A DNA stretch of 64,000 bases from Methanobacterium sp. PtaB.Bin024 (GTDB taxonomy: Archaea > Methanobacteriota > Methanobacteria > Methanobacteriales > Methanobacteriaceae). The stretch's first letter is position 1; every line of letters begins with the position of its first letter. The stretch is from positions 87,510 through 151,509 of the forward strand of contig MVPY01000094.1 of NCBI GenBank assembly GCA_002067065.1, read 5' to 3'. Below the pieces are notes generated by a model. The model was not told the DNA's origin and did not search any database. It saw only the letters and a list, made by a program, of their open reading frames with translations. Of this stretch, positions 47,645-59,184 are shown one piece after another. The position numbers were made by a program, and so were the translations under genes.

Positions 47645-48325
47645 ATGGTTAAGAAAAAAATATTCATAACAATCATACTGTTGATCCTGGTATCTGGATT
47701 TATTTTCACTACCTATGAATACCTGCAAGCTAAAGAGGTTAACACAAGCGCCGGGGAAATGAACATATTAATCCTATGTGTGGATCCATCAGAATTCAAG
47801 ACAGGTGTGGGTGGAGTTGATGCTCTTGTTATGTTAGAGATTAAAAACTGGCATGTAGACAGTTTTGAACCTCTGTTCCCTGGGCATATATATCACCCAA
47901 CAGCCACACCTCCACAGGACCTCCAGGAACACCTTATGCAATATAAAATCGATCCTAGTCATTATTATTTGCATGATTGTTTTTGGGAGGGTGATACTCA
48001 GGCAGGGGCTAAATTGGCAACTGAAACACTGGAATATGATACTGGAATAAAGACAAATTTAGTGATAACCATCAATCCTGATGCTGTAGATGCCATTATC
48101 CAAGCAGTTGGCCCAGTTTACGTTACAGGACAGGGATATGCTAATGGCAACTCCATAGAACTTATACGGGATGAAATGGATAATCAAAGTGTTTCTCGCC
48201 GTGAATCAGTTAATTCCCTATTTCATGGTATTTTAAAGGGATCAGAGAATAAATCTAACTATCCTGCCCTTATTTACGCAATTATAACACAATACATAAA
48301 AGGGAATATAATTGTTGTGCTTTAG
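47645..48325 (+). CDS. DUF4012-like anchored exterior protein
   Basis: A 226-residue protein with an N-terminal membrane segment (KKIFITIILLILVSGFIFTTY) and an exterior domain that resembles DUF4012: NILILCVDPSEFKTGVGGVDALVMLEI early and TNLVITINPDAVDAIIQAVGPVYVTG later, the latter like the LytR-CpsA-Psr-related core of that family. Members are often near polysaccharide genes and may attach or process surface glycans; this is inference. It is shorter than many family members. Confidence 0.68.
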   Translation: MVKKKIFITIILLILVSGFIFTTYEYLQAKEVNTSAGEMNILILCVDPSEFKTGVGGVDALVMLEIKNWHVDSFEPLFPGHIYHPTATPPQDLQEHLMQYKIDPSHYYLHDCFWEGDTQAGAKLATETLEYDTGIKTNLVITINPDAVDAIIQAVGPVYVTGQGYANGNSIELIRDEMDNQSVSRRESVNSLFHGILKGSENKSNYPALIYAIITQYIKGNIIVVL

Positions 48326-48434
48326 AACATCCTAGCATCAACTAAGCTATCAGGAAAATGTTTTAAACTAGTTAAAACAATTTAAATTCATAAAGAATAT
48401 TAAATTAATGAGGAATATTAAAATAATTAAGCAA

Positions 48435-49316
48435 TTATCTTTCTAAAATATTTTTTAAAATATTCAGTCTGTAGATTACAGCTATTCCACTGTAGGTTAT
48501 ACAGGTTATGATCCAGGGGTATGTGTCCTTGTAATGTTTATTATAAAAAAGATACATTGCCCGGTAAAATTCATGGGTGAGTTTCGATTTCTCTGGGCCA
48601 TGTTTGCTTCCCCCCTTGTAATGTACTATTTCCGCATCAGCATAGTACATCACCTTCCAACCCTCTGCTTTTATACGATAGCACCAGTCAATATCCTCAC
48701 CATACATGAAAAATTTCTCATCCAGAAGGCCCACCGAGTGTATGGCTTTAGATCTAACCAGCATAAATGCACCAGTTAAACAATCCACCTCATAAGTTTG
48801 GTTCTCGTCAAGGTAGGTAAGGTTGTACTTACCAAAGCGTTTACTTTCAGGGAAAAGGTGTGACAAACCCAGCATACGATAGGCAGAAACACTGAATGTG
48901 GGAAAACTCCTTCTACAAGCTTTATCCAGGTTACCATCAGGTAAAAGCACTTTGCAGCCTAAAGCACCAATACTCTCATCTTTTTCAATGAAGTTCAAGC
49001 ATTTGGCAAGGCAGTCATTAAGGATCACTGTATCTGAGTTTAAAAGTAGCACGTATCTGGCTTTGGTTTGTTTAAGGGATAAGTTGTTGGCATGCGCAAA
49101 TCCCTTGTTTTCCGGGCTGGCAATGAATTTGATTAAACCATCTACACTCTGCTCTTTAAAATCTTCCTGTAATTTTTCCAGACTTCCATCCTGTGAGGCA
49201 TCATCAACCAGGTAGATTTCATAGGTGAATGGATGGTTCCTGTTTATTACAGATTCTATGGTCTCTTTGGTAAGATCATAGGTCTGGTAGTTTACAATAA
49301 TAATCGATAAATCCAT
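48435..49316 (-). CDS. Family 2 glycosyltransferase (rhamnosyltransferase-like)
   Basis: A 293-residue GT2 enzyme: [30 protein letters not shown], the LLNSDTVI metal region, [20 protein letters not shown] and [22 protein letters not shown]. These match the WbbL-type group that adds rhamnose or similar sugars to lipid-linked glycans. The C-terminal ~30 residues are hydrophobic or amphipathic and may touch the membrane. The sugar is not determinable. Confidence 0.87.
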   Translation of the reverse strand: MDLSIIIVNYQTYDLTKETIESVINRNHPFTYEIYLVDDASQDGSLEKLQEDFKEQSVDGLIKFIASPENKGFAHANNLSLKQTKARYVLLLNSDTVILNDCLAKCLNFIEKDESIGALGCKVLLPDGNLDKACRRSFPTFSVSAYRMLGLSHLFPESKRFGKYNLTYLDENQTYEVDCLTGAFMLVRSKAIHSVGLLDEKFFMYGEDIDWCYRIKAEGWKVMYYADAEIVHYKGGSKHGPEKSKLTHEFYRAMYLFYNKHYKDTYPWIITCITYSGIAVIYRLNILKNILER

Positions 49317-49807
49317 GTGAACCCCTTTTTGCAGGATAACTGAGTTTTGAATTCTTTAATAATTTTTTGATGAACAGAACAAACATACCAAAGCATGGTG
49401 ATGAAAGATTTTGTATGTGACTTTGTTTGGTGATTTTATCTGTGAATTGATGTTATCTGATTAAAATTTTAATTGAAACCATTCAAAGAGATATAATGGT
49501 TTATTCTGTTCTAACTTTAATAAGTTATGTAGAAATTTCAGTGGATGAATACCAAGAAAGAAATCCACCAGTTATTAGCCAGTGATTTTCATGAGAACTC
49601 TCATTTTAACATATCCCTGTGATAACATGGTTGAACCTGTACTCAATAAATGGAATTTTGATTAATAATGGGATTAATGATGATTTTAAAGTTTTGATGG
49701 TTCTGAATGTTATTTTTCCAGTAGGAAATATATTCAATTGACAAAAAATTTATATTAAGTAAAAAATAACAACAAATCATACCTTTTAGGATTTTGAGGG
49801 ATGGATC
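49317..49807. other. AT-rich intergenic region
   Basis: The promoters of the GT2 gene (leftward) and of the gene at 49808 lie here; AAAAATTTATATTAAGT near 49743-49759 is a likely TATA element for the latter. A 24-codon frame from ATG 49591 to TAA 49665 reads plausibly but is too short to support. Nothing else is seen. Confidence 0.35.
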
Positions 49808-50482
49808 ATGAAAGTCCAATGTTCAGAATGTGGGAAAAAATATCAACTACACCCAGATGAAGAACCTTCAGACTTTCAGTGCACATGTGGAGGAGAATTA
49901 GAATTAAAAATTGAAAAACAACCAACATTTCCTAATGAAACATCGGATAAAAAGCGTGATGAGTCCAAAAAACCCGAAAAAGATGATAAAATTGGTAAAC
50001 CTTCCAAATCTTCTTCTGGATCGTTTTCGGGAAGTATCCTTGATAGTTGGAAAAAACAGTCTTTAATTCTGATAATCGCATTTATACTGGTTTTTTTAAT
50101 AATAGCCTTTAATGGCACTGGTTTGTTTAAAGATTTAGTCATCACCAATGTAACCGCCCCCTCAAGTGGTGTGAGAGGTAATGAAGTAACCATAGATACC
50201 ACCTTAAAAAACAATGGAATTTTATCTACCGGTGGTTTCAATGTCACCTTCCAGTTAACACCTGAAAAGAGTTCCAAGAACAGTATATTCCTTGGAAAAA
50301 TACGGGTTACTAATCTTGGAGGTGGTGAAAACATGCATCCAGATCCCAAATTCACAATACCCACCAACATTACCCCTGGGAATTACTACATAAGAGTAAT
50401 TATAGACTCTGATAAGGAGATAGCCGAATCAGATGAAAATAACAATGAAATGTACAGTTCTAAACAGATCACTATAACATAG
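49808..50482 (+). CDS. Zinc-ribbon, single-TM, CARDB-like exterior protein
   Basis: A 224-residue protein. Residues 1-~37 are a zinc-ribbon-like module (VQCSECGKKYQLHPDEEPSDF, then QCTCGGELEL) matching the N-terminus of the metzincin-like protein at 36940-37902. A Lys/Ser-rich linker, one membrane segment (~residues 85-105) and an exterior CARDB-type adhesion/beta-sandwich domain follow (VTNVTAPSSGVRGNEVTIDT, DSDKEIAESDENNNEM). The start is ATG 49808. It probably displays a binding domain outside with a zinc module inside. Confidence 0.75.
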   Translation: MKVQCSECGKKYQLHPDEEPSDFQCTCGGELELKIEKQPTFPNETSDKKRDESKKPEKDDKIGKPSKSSSGSFSGSILDSWKKQSLILIIAFILVFLIIAFNGTGLFKDLVITNVTAPSSGVRGNEVTIDTTLKNNGILSTGGFNVTFQLTPEKSSKNSIFLGKIRVTNLGGGENMHPDPKFTIPTNITPGNYYIRVIIDSDKEIAESDENNNEMYSSKQITIT

Positions 50483-50640
50483 AAATAGAACCACAATTTC
50501 ATCTTATTTTTCCTTCCCCATTTTCAATCCTTGAAAACCCTATTAAAAAAAAAATTAGCAATTGTAATTTGTACGATGACCTTATTTTCCCATAAACTTT
50601 ACCTAAAGACCAAACAAAACCAGAGATGGGGTTCCAAAGA

Positions 50641-51398
<758 letters not shown>

Positions 51399-51411
51399 CA
51401 ATCGATTGAAC

Positions 51412-52209
51412 TTATACTTTTAGTACGAATTTATCCTGATATTTATAGAACAGTGCTAAACCTATAATCATGGCTACAACAGCCGATACTAATGCAAATA
51501 ATAATTGGTAAGGGTCATAAATCTTACCATAAAGAAAAACACTTCTACAACATTCTATAACTGCGTATATCGGATTATAATCTTGGATGAATCTGAAACT
51601 TTCAGGGACAATGTCTGCAGGATAGAATATTGGTGTGGCGTACATTAAAAGAGTCATCAGGACTCCATATAAATGTTCAAGATCCCGGAAGAAAACATTC
51701 ACCGTGGCCACTATCAGCCCCACTCCAATGGTAAAGAAGAGAAGTGCAAGGATAGGTAAACTGGTAAAAATTATGTAAATGGTAAATGGTGCATTTGTGG
51801 CGGTCATGACTAAAAATAGCACCACCAGTGATAATAGGAATGTTACAAAGTTTGATAATATTGCTGAAAGGGGATAGATATATTTTGGCACATAAACTGT
51901 TTTAAAGATTCCTGCACTACCCCTTATAGATTTCATAGCAGCCGTAGTCGCTCCTGAAAAAAAGGTGAAAATCAAACGTCCTGTTAATAGATAAATAGGA
52001 TAGTTTTCAACCCCAAAACGTGCAAAAAGAGTAGAAAAAACGATAGTGAGAACTATCATAGTTAAAAGAGGTTCCAGAAAACTCCAAAATATCCCTAAAA
52101 CTGATTTTCGGTATTTTATTTTTATGTCCCTACTTACTAACTGGTACAATAGGAATTTATATTTCCTAAAATTGTATAGAAATCTGTGCCCAGTGATGTT
52201 CCCTGCCAT
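51412..52209 (-). CDS. Polysaccharide ABC exporter, permease subunit
   Basis: A 265-residue ABC-2 permease like Wzm/TagG: about six membrane helices, with the early cytoplasmic motif SRDIKIKYRKSVLGIFWSFLEPL and the late YATPIFYPADIVPESF. It lies two bases downstream of the ugd gene and 24 bases upstream of the ATPase, giving a three-gene ugd-permease-ATPase operon for making and exporting a glycan that contains a uronic acid or derivative. Confidence 0.92.
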   Translation of the reverse strand: MAGNITGHRFLYNFRKYKFLLYQLVSRDIKIKYRKSVLGIFWSFLEPLLTMIVLTIVFSTLFARFGVENYPIYLLTGRLIFTFFSGATTAAMKSIRGSAGIFKTVYVPKYIYPLSAILSNFVTFLLSLVVLFLVMTATNAPFTIYIIFTSLPILALLFFTIGVGLIVATVNVFFRDLEHLYGVLMTLLMYATPIFYPADIVPESFRFIQDYNPIYAVIECCRSVFLYGKIYDPYQLLFALVSAVVAMIIGLALFYKYQDKFVLKV

Positions 52210-52211
52210 TT

Positions 52212-53549
<1,338 letters not shown>

Positions 53550-53742
53550 TTTATCACCAAAAAAAAATTTAATCAGTACTTATTTAGTGATATATATTTC
53601 TTTTTAATAATATGATTTAGTTTTATTATTAGTATTTAATATAGTACAAAATATCATTATATTTCTATTATTATGATTAATCATCTTTTTAAATTCACTG
53701 CAAAAATTCCATACATTTATTCTGCATTATCCATTGACGTCA
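53550..53742. other. AT-rich promoter region of ugd
   Basis: Strongly AT-rich DNA directly upstream of ugd; it should hold the ugd promoter. It merges at about 53743 into a methyltransferase remnant. No gene is visible. Confidence 0.3.
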
Positions 53743-54020
53743 TTAATAAAAATAATCCAACCTCTAGGCACAAGCAATTTATCAACAAGAAAAAAAGCAA
53801 CCCCAGTTACCAATCATTGGCTCAGTCAAAATGACATAAATCAGAAAGATTTATTATTTTGTCAATTTATCATTATCTCCAATTACGAGCGTGGTTTTAT
53901 GATAGGTATAATCATATGCGGATAATCCTAATTTAGTCAAGATGGATTCAATATTTGGCGTTTTTTGTACGATTTGTAGATCTATTCTTGAAAAATGATC
54001 AGTTGAGAGTTCAGCCAATA
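53743..54020 (-). pseudogene. Decayed copy of the Methyltransf_24-type gene
   Basis: On the - strand this DNA aligns with the middle of the methyltransferase gene at 59185-59868. FFLVDKLLVPRGWIIF is almost the same as FFLVDKLLVPGGWIIF there; DLC-then-DW fragments match DLCYIDGAHNW; and the stretch at 53920-54010 matches the region before motif SLLSKLKLSSY. Stops and frameshifts separate the pieces, and neither gene end is present. It is a broken paralogue. Confidence 0.65.
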
Positions 54021-54182
54021 ATACTCAAACATAAATGAAATCCAAGTTTCTTAATACAACCGTTGAATTTGTTGTTATGATCTAAAAAGAAATTAAAAGT
54101 TGCGAAAATCTTCAAAATTGACAATTTCACTGATTCATTCGATTTATTTGTCATGTTCATTTTTGTGGAATTTAATTATGCT

Positions 54183-55400
54183 TCATATATGTTTTGTACA
54201 TAAATATATTTTATCAGACAAACGACCATAATCATATGTTTCATCTGTTACTAAAGTATTAGGATCAATTACTTCAACATCAAACCCAACAAGTTCTAAA
54301 CGATTTTTAAAGTCCATTCCATATTTTCGTGAGTGATCGTGCTGCCCATAGTATTTTGATCTCAATTCAGGAGTGTGATATTCTTCTTTTTCTAAGGTTT
54401 CACTTAAGTTTTCAAATACTGGTACCATAATTACACACATGCCTCCAACTGATGTGGGTTTAACAACACGATACAATTCTTTCATGGCTTTAATATCATT
54501 TGGAACATGTTCTAAAACATGACAGTTGTAGATAAGGTCAAAAGTGCTTTCTTCATAAGGAATATTTTGCATATCTACTTTTTCTTTTATGTTATATAGT
54601 TCAGGGTTAATATCTACTGGATTATAATCAATATTTTCAGACTCGCTGAACATTTTGAAAAAGAATGGTTCTGGAACGAAATGCAGTAATTTAATTTTTC
54701 TATTTAAAATTTCAGGATTCTTGTTTAAAAATAAGAAAAACCCCCTATGTCTTTCTAAAGAACCACAATTAGGACATTGCGCCCCAGGCCAGGGTTTTCA
54801 CCAAAGATAAAAATGCTAAAAATGTTTTTTGGCAAATGGGACAATATTTCTTTTTATTAGAACAGTCTATTATATCGTGTAAAACAGATTTTGTTAAGTT
54901 TAATTTTTTCTCAAAGTTTTCAATTTCCTTTTTGTGTAACTGATTATTCTCTTCAACCTCCGTTTTTATATTTTGAAGATAATTATTCGATTGAGAAAGG
55001 GATTTTTCTAGGTTTTTTATAATGTCCTGAAATTTCTTATTTATATACTGTGGTGAGTTCATTTCAGCATGATGATTTGGAAATCTTCCTTCCTCTTCTC
55101 CATGAAGCAAATAGTGAACAAGTGGATTTACTTTAGACTCTTTTACATCAGGGTATCTTTTTAAGTAATAGTTTCCATCGAACTTTTTAGATGGTTTTTT
55201 TTCTTTCCATCCATGATAGAGGTAGTGGTTTAATAGTTCAATATTGGAGTTTGTGAGATAGGAATAGTTTGTTAAATAATACTTTTCATCAAAAAGATTT
55301 AAAGATTCAATTTGTCCCCTAGCTTTAAAAATTCTATAAATATTCTTTGGATTTAGTTTCTCTTTCTTTAAAATATATAGAAAAGATAATAATTTATCAA
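54183..55400 (-). pseudogene. Broken modular methyltransferase gene
   Basis: Read leftward, the DNA first encodes the 'YxxxxPD...NPLxHYxxHG' module (LNLFDEKYYLTNYS, NHYLYHGWKE, YYLKRYPDVK, NPLVHYLLHGEEEGRFP), then a coiled coil, a CPICQKTF Cys pair, and after two frame changes near 54780-54830 CPNCGSLERHRGFFLFL and a type-11 SAM methyltransferase end (HVLEHVPNDIKAMKELYRVVKP). Relatives have this as one protein. Here no start exists at the 5' end (a nine-A run at about 55406-55414 follows another frame) and the middle is shifted. The longest intact pieces are 54769-55110 and 54183-54653. Confidence 0.62.
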
Positions 55401-55528
55401 ATTTCTTTTTTTTTATAAATTAAACTATTTGCAGAATCTTTATCTGCAGAAGCTTTTCTATAAACTTTTTTAAAATCACTTTCTTTAATACTTGCAGGGT
55501 CTTTGATTATCGGCTGTAAAGGATCCAG
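55401..55528 (-). pseudogene. Orphan coding tail after the GT8/GT2 gene
   Basis: Directly after the stop of the neighbouring glycosyltransferase the same frame stays open and reads LDPLQPIIKDPASIKESDF, then KKVYRKASADKDSANSLIY and KKKEI before TGA at 55402. This has the composition of protein but no start. It may be the tail of a lost gene or of a once longer protein. Confidence 0.4.
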
Positions 55529-57562
55529 TTATTTCTTTGAGAAAAGTTCTTCTTCTAATTCAGTATTTTCTGTCGTTAGAACAAGATCTTCATGAATTGT
55601 CTTTTTTGCTTCTTCTAGCCAAGGCCATTGCTTTATTTCGTTTAGAAGCTCTTTTTTACTCGTTATATACATCATTTTTTTCATATTTTCAAAGTTATCG
55701 TCGGTTTTTACTTTCAGACGGTCATGGTATAGATGATATAAAATATCGTCTATTCTGATCTGCTTAAGTTGGAATATGTTTGCTCTAAATATTATTTCAT
55801 TATCTTCACTGCCCCAACCAGTGATATGCTCATTTTTCATACCTATATCAATGAAAGAACGTTTATTCCAGAAAACAATTCCTCCATCAGCCCAATCTCT
55901 TTGTTGCGTGGGTGATTTTACTTTCTCAAAATCATAATCCTCTATAAAACTTTTTTTATCCACTATATCCTTTACTAATCTGTCATGCGGATGTACTAAT
56001 TCAAATCCTTTATCTAATAAATAAATAGCCTGATATATGTTTTCATTTCTAGTTAACGCATCGACATCAAATATAGCGATGTATGGTGTTTTGGATTTAA
56101 TAACCCCCTGATTAATGGCACGGGACTTATTAAATAACTTTCCATCTGCATAACTGAAGTAAACCCTGAAATAATCAAATAAATTTCCATATTTCTCAAT
56201 TAAAAGTGGTTTAGCTGATTCATCGGAATGCTGAGATATAATCAAATTTTTAATTCCTAACTTACTAAGGTAATTCAAATTTATATCTAAATTTTCTTCC
56301 CTTTGGAGGTCATCGGTTTTGCGATAAGGTATAATTACAGTAAGTTTACCATAATCCTGCGAAGAAACATTTTTTTCCAAGTAAATTTGCTTAATACTTC
56401 TAGATTCCGCTTTAAAATTCTTTATTAACTGTTTATGAGTTTCCATAGTCCATTTTAAGGCATTAATTTCACGATTTTTTTGGTCAACCTCACCTTCGAG
56501 ATTTTTAATTTGATTTTTTAATTTTTTTATTTTATTTTGTGGCGTGTTTAACTCAGCATGATGCTTCTGAAAAATTCCTTCCTTTTTCTCATGAGGAGCG
56601 CGATGAACAATTGGATTTGTATTAACCTTTCTAACATCCTGATATTCTTGTGAATATTCATTAATTGCTAATTTGATGTCAGAAATATTGGGTGGGTCTC
56701 TAAATGGAGACATTCGGAAATAACTGAACCACTGTTTTGAATAAACACCATCAACAAATTTCCATGGCTTATCTCGAGAAGAAAAATGAATTATATGGGA
56801 TTTTTCCTCTACATCCTCTAAATTTTTATAAGATGAGTTGAAAAGAGCATTAATCTGTTCAAATTTATATTTATCCTTTGCCCTATGTAAATTTAAAAGA
56901 AGAAAATTGTATTTTATATCGATGTGTTTGACCCCACATTGTAACACGATGTTGAACACATCTTGATCCATTAAGGTGGTTTCTTGTCTTTTTTTGGTTT
57001 CAATGAGCGATTCTGGAATTTTATTTTCCCTTAATCTCTTTAAATTTAACAACATGACACCAGAGTTAAAGTAAGAGGGTATTTCTTTTATTATTGGGCG
57101 TTTGAAATATAACTTCCCAGTATCATGGGCTGCTGCCACATAAAAATTTTCAATATTTATGTTAAATAATTCCTTTAAATCCTTTCTTACCAATATATCC
57201 CCATCTAAATAAAGAATTTTATCTTCTAAAGGAAGTATATTTGGTATTTCAAATTTGAATAGTGCAGATAAAGATGCTACACATATGCTTTTTTCCCCCT
57301 CATGAATTCCTTCAAATTTTTCTGAAGAAATATGAATTAGTTGTATGTTGACATCATCCTTTTTTAATGAAAACAGTTTATTTTCTGTTTCTATTGATAT
57401 TCTATCTGCAATAATAAAAATATAGTAAAAAGTATCTTTATCCTTATTTTTAATTAGGGAAATAATGGCCACACAAGTTGGTATTGCAAAATTTTCATCG
57501 GTGATAAAAACAACTGGAACTCTGTTATTTCCGTCAAATTCAAGTTTTTCATTATATTTCAA
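55529..57562 (-). CDS. Two-domain glycosyltransferase: GT8 plus GT2/GT7-like
   Basis: A 677-residue protein. Residues ~13-280 are a family 8 transferase (VVFITDENFAIPTCVAIISL, DKILYLDGDILV with its DxD, DQDVFNIVLQ). Residues ~305-345 are a decayed form of the local module (EYQDVRKVNTNPIVHRAPHE, HHAELNTP), then a coiled coil to ~395. Residues ~405-660 are a GT-A domain with TVIIPYRKTDDLQREENLD, IFDVDALTRNE and GWGSEDNEIIFRA, the last like the GT7 acceptor motif. It probably adds two sugars in building the surface glycan. Confidence 0.82.
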   Translation of the reverse strand: MKYNEKLEFDGNNRVPVVFITDENFAIPTCVAIISLIKNKDKDTFYYIFIIADRISIETENKLFSLKKDDVNIQLIHISSEKFEGIHEGEKSICVASLSALFKFEIPNILPLEDKILYLDGDILVRKDLKELFNINIENFYVAAAHDTGKLYFKRPIIKEIPSYFNSGVMLLNLKRLRENKIPESLIETKKRQETTLMDQDVFNIVLQCGVKHIDIKYNFLLLNLHRAKDKYKFEQINALFNSSYKNLEDVEEKSHIIHFSSRDKPWKFVDGVYSKQWFSYFRMSPFRDPPNISDIKLAINEYSQEYQDVRKVNTNPIVHRAPHEKKEGIFQKHHAELNTPQNKIKKLKNQIKNLEGEVDQKNREINALKWTMETHKQLIKNFKAESRSIKQIYLEKNVSSQDYGKLTVIIPYRKTDDLQREENLDINLNYLSKLGIKNLIISQHSDESAKPLLIEKYGNLFDYFRVYFSYADGKLFNKSRAINQGVIKSKTPYIAIFDVDALTRNENIYQAIYLLDKGFELVHPHDRLVKDIVDKKSFIEDYDFEKVKSPTQQRDWADGGIVFWNKRSFIDIGMKNEHITGWGSEDNEIIFRANIFQLKQIRIDDILYHLYHDRLKVKTDDNFENMKKMMYITSKKELLNEIKQWPWLEEAKKTIHEDLVLTTENTELEEELFSKK

Positions 57563-57899
57563 TATAATACCTCTCCATCTGTCAAAATGATCTAATATAA
57601 GTTGTTGAATGATGGGACACTAAGACATTTTTCATAACCTATGGTATTGAATAATTTTTAGATAATTTTGCAATGCAAATTTTTTTGATTAATGAATGAT
57701 TTCATGGTATTTTCTAAAAAACGATTCATTTCTATGTCGTTACTTCTTTTATAAAATTTAAATCATTAATTTTGTTTCATCAAGAATCCTAATTTAATAG
57801 AGATTAACACATATAGCAAGCCTATAGCAATTTTTAAGAATTAATTAATGAGAACGGCCATTTCAAACCCATACATCATCATTAAATTATGTTTAACTT
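57563..57899. other. AT-rich intergenic region
   Basis: This region lies between two - strand genes. It should hold the promoter of the GT8/GT2 gene. I see no coding remnant, RNA gene or notable repeat here. Confidence 0.3.
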
Positions 57900-58403
57900 T
57901 TATGTAATTTTTTTAGTTTCCTTTTTATTTTTCAATTCTTTCTTATATATTTTCAGATCTTGTTCATATCGATTTAATTTTTCAGAATAATGATTTAAAA
58001 TTTCTTGCTGTTCTATAATTTTATTGTAAGCATTTATTAACTTTTTATTAGTGTCAATACTCTTCAGTTCACTTATTTCATGACTGGGAAATTTATCTTT
58101 CCCCCCATGATTAACGTAATGTAATAATGGATTTGCACCGTTATTCCTTAGATCAGGGTGTGTTTGCAGATAATAGTTAGCATTAAATTTTTCACTCGGC
58201 TCTTTCCCCTCTTTGTATCCATGATAAAGGTAATGACATAAAAGAGGCATTTTTGCATTTTTTAGAAAAGGATATTTCCATAGATAAAATTCTTCATCAA
58301 AAAGATTAAATTTATTTATTGTTCTACACGCTTTAAAAATTTTATACATCTTCATAAGATTAAACTTCTCTTTTATAGCGACGTACAGTGTAAACGAAAC
58401 CAT
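57900..58403 (-). CDS. Module-plus-coiled-coil protein (possibly truncated)
   Basis: A 167-residue protein: basic N-terminus, two copies of the local module (FNLFDEEFYLWKYPFLKNAK ... HYLYHGYKEGKEPSE and FNANYYLQTHPDLRNNG ... NPLLHYVNHGGKDKFPS), then a Lys/Glu-rich coiled coil to the end. The module closely matches that in the broken gene at 54183-55400. In similar proteins such modules precede a glycosyl- or methyltransferase, so this may be a gene that lost its catalytic part. It could also work as a scaffold. Confidence 0.62.
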   Translation of the reverse strand: MVSFTLYVAIKEKFNLMKMYKIFKACRTINKFNLFDEEFYLWKYPFLKNAKMPLLCHYLYHGYKEGKEPSEKFNANYYLQTHPDLRNNGANPLLHYVNHGGKDKFPSHEISELKSIDTNKKLINAYNKIIEQQEILNHYSEKLNRYEQDLKIYKKELKNKKETKKIT

Positions 58404-58855
58404 ATGAAACTTCCTATTAATCCTTGTTCATTATTTTGTATCTCTTTTGAATTTCCTATTTTCTTCGTTTTTTTAGGTTTTATATTTGTATTTTTTTATA
58501 AAATCCAAGAATATAAATCCTCTAAAATTTCATATTAATATTAATATTAATAACCTTCATATAAATTTTTGAATATTTAAATCTTATTATGTATCTTAAA
58601 TATTGCAGTTAATAACTTCACTTGACTTTTTACTTTTGATTTCGAAGATTATGTAGTTTAGTATCAGAATTATTATATTATTGAAATGTTGGATTCATCC
58701 CTTGATTTATAGTAGTTAATTTAGTAGAGATTATAGTAAGTGCTGATTTTTCCATGTTTTCTGTAATTTTTTTTCTTTTTTAACTTGAATATATAAGAAT
58801 TTTGTTTTGGATTTATGTTTTATTTGTTCTATATAACTATTTTGTCTGAGGTAAT
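58404..58855. other. Very AT-rich intergenic region
   Basis: About 450 bases of very AT-rich DNA with long T-runs. It should contain the promoter for the leftward gene ending at 57900. No coding stretch or repeat is recognisable apart from short TTAATATTAATATTAATAA-like simple sequence near 58532-58550. Confidence 0.3.
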
Positions 58856-59184
58856 TTAATTATTATCAACAAAAGGAATATGCTCACTTCCTGAAGATAC
58901 ATAATTCATCATATGTTTGTCAGTACCTAACTTCACATAATCATCTACTAATGGATCCAGTCCTATCCTTTCTTTTGCTTTATCAGCCCATTCTAAACTT
59001 CCTCTAGGACCACAACCAATATCAAGTATTTTTTTACCATTATAATAATCGTTATCTAAACCAAAAAAATTGTATAAAAATACTCATAATGATCATTACT
59101 AAGATTAACTCCATTTAATTTGGTTTTAAGCCAATATTGAAGTTCACTTTCTGCTTTAATTGAATTATGATCATCATTTTCAAC
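58856..59184 (-). pseudogene. N-terminal remnant of a SAM methyltransferase
   Basis: Immediately after the stop of the gene at 59185 the - strand reads ENDDHNSIKAESELQYWLKT, then HYEYFYT, a frame change near 59062-59070, and then a clear SAM-binding motif I (GKKILDIGCGPRGSLEWADK), an acidic motif II region (ERIGLDPLVDDYVKLG) and EHIPFVDNN followed by TAA at 58856. The expected second half is missing. So it is both frameshifted and truncated. Confidence 0.65.

Noticed and set aside
49591..49665. 24-codon frame starting MRTLILTYPCDN
   Set aside because: It is too short and without ribosome-binding site or recognisable domain to support as a gene.
53734..53925. 63-codon frame on the + strand
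   Set aside because: The - strand of the same DNA aligns with a methyltransferase gene, so the + frame is a chance product of the remnant.
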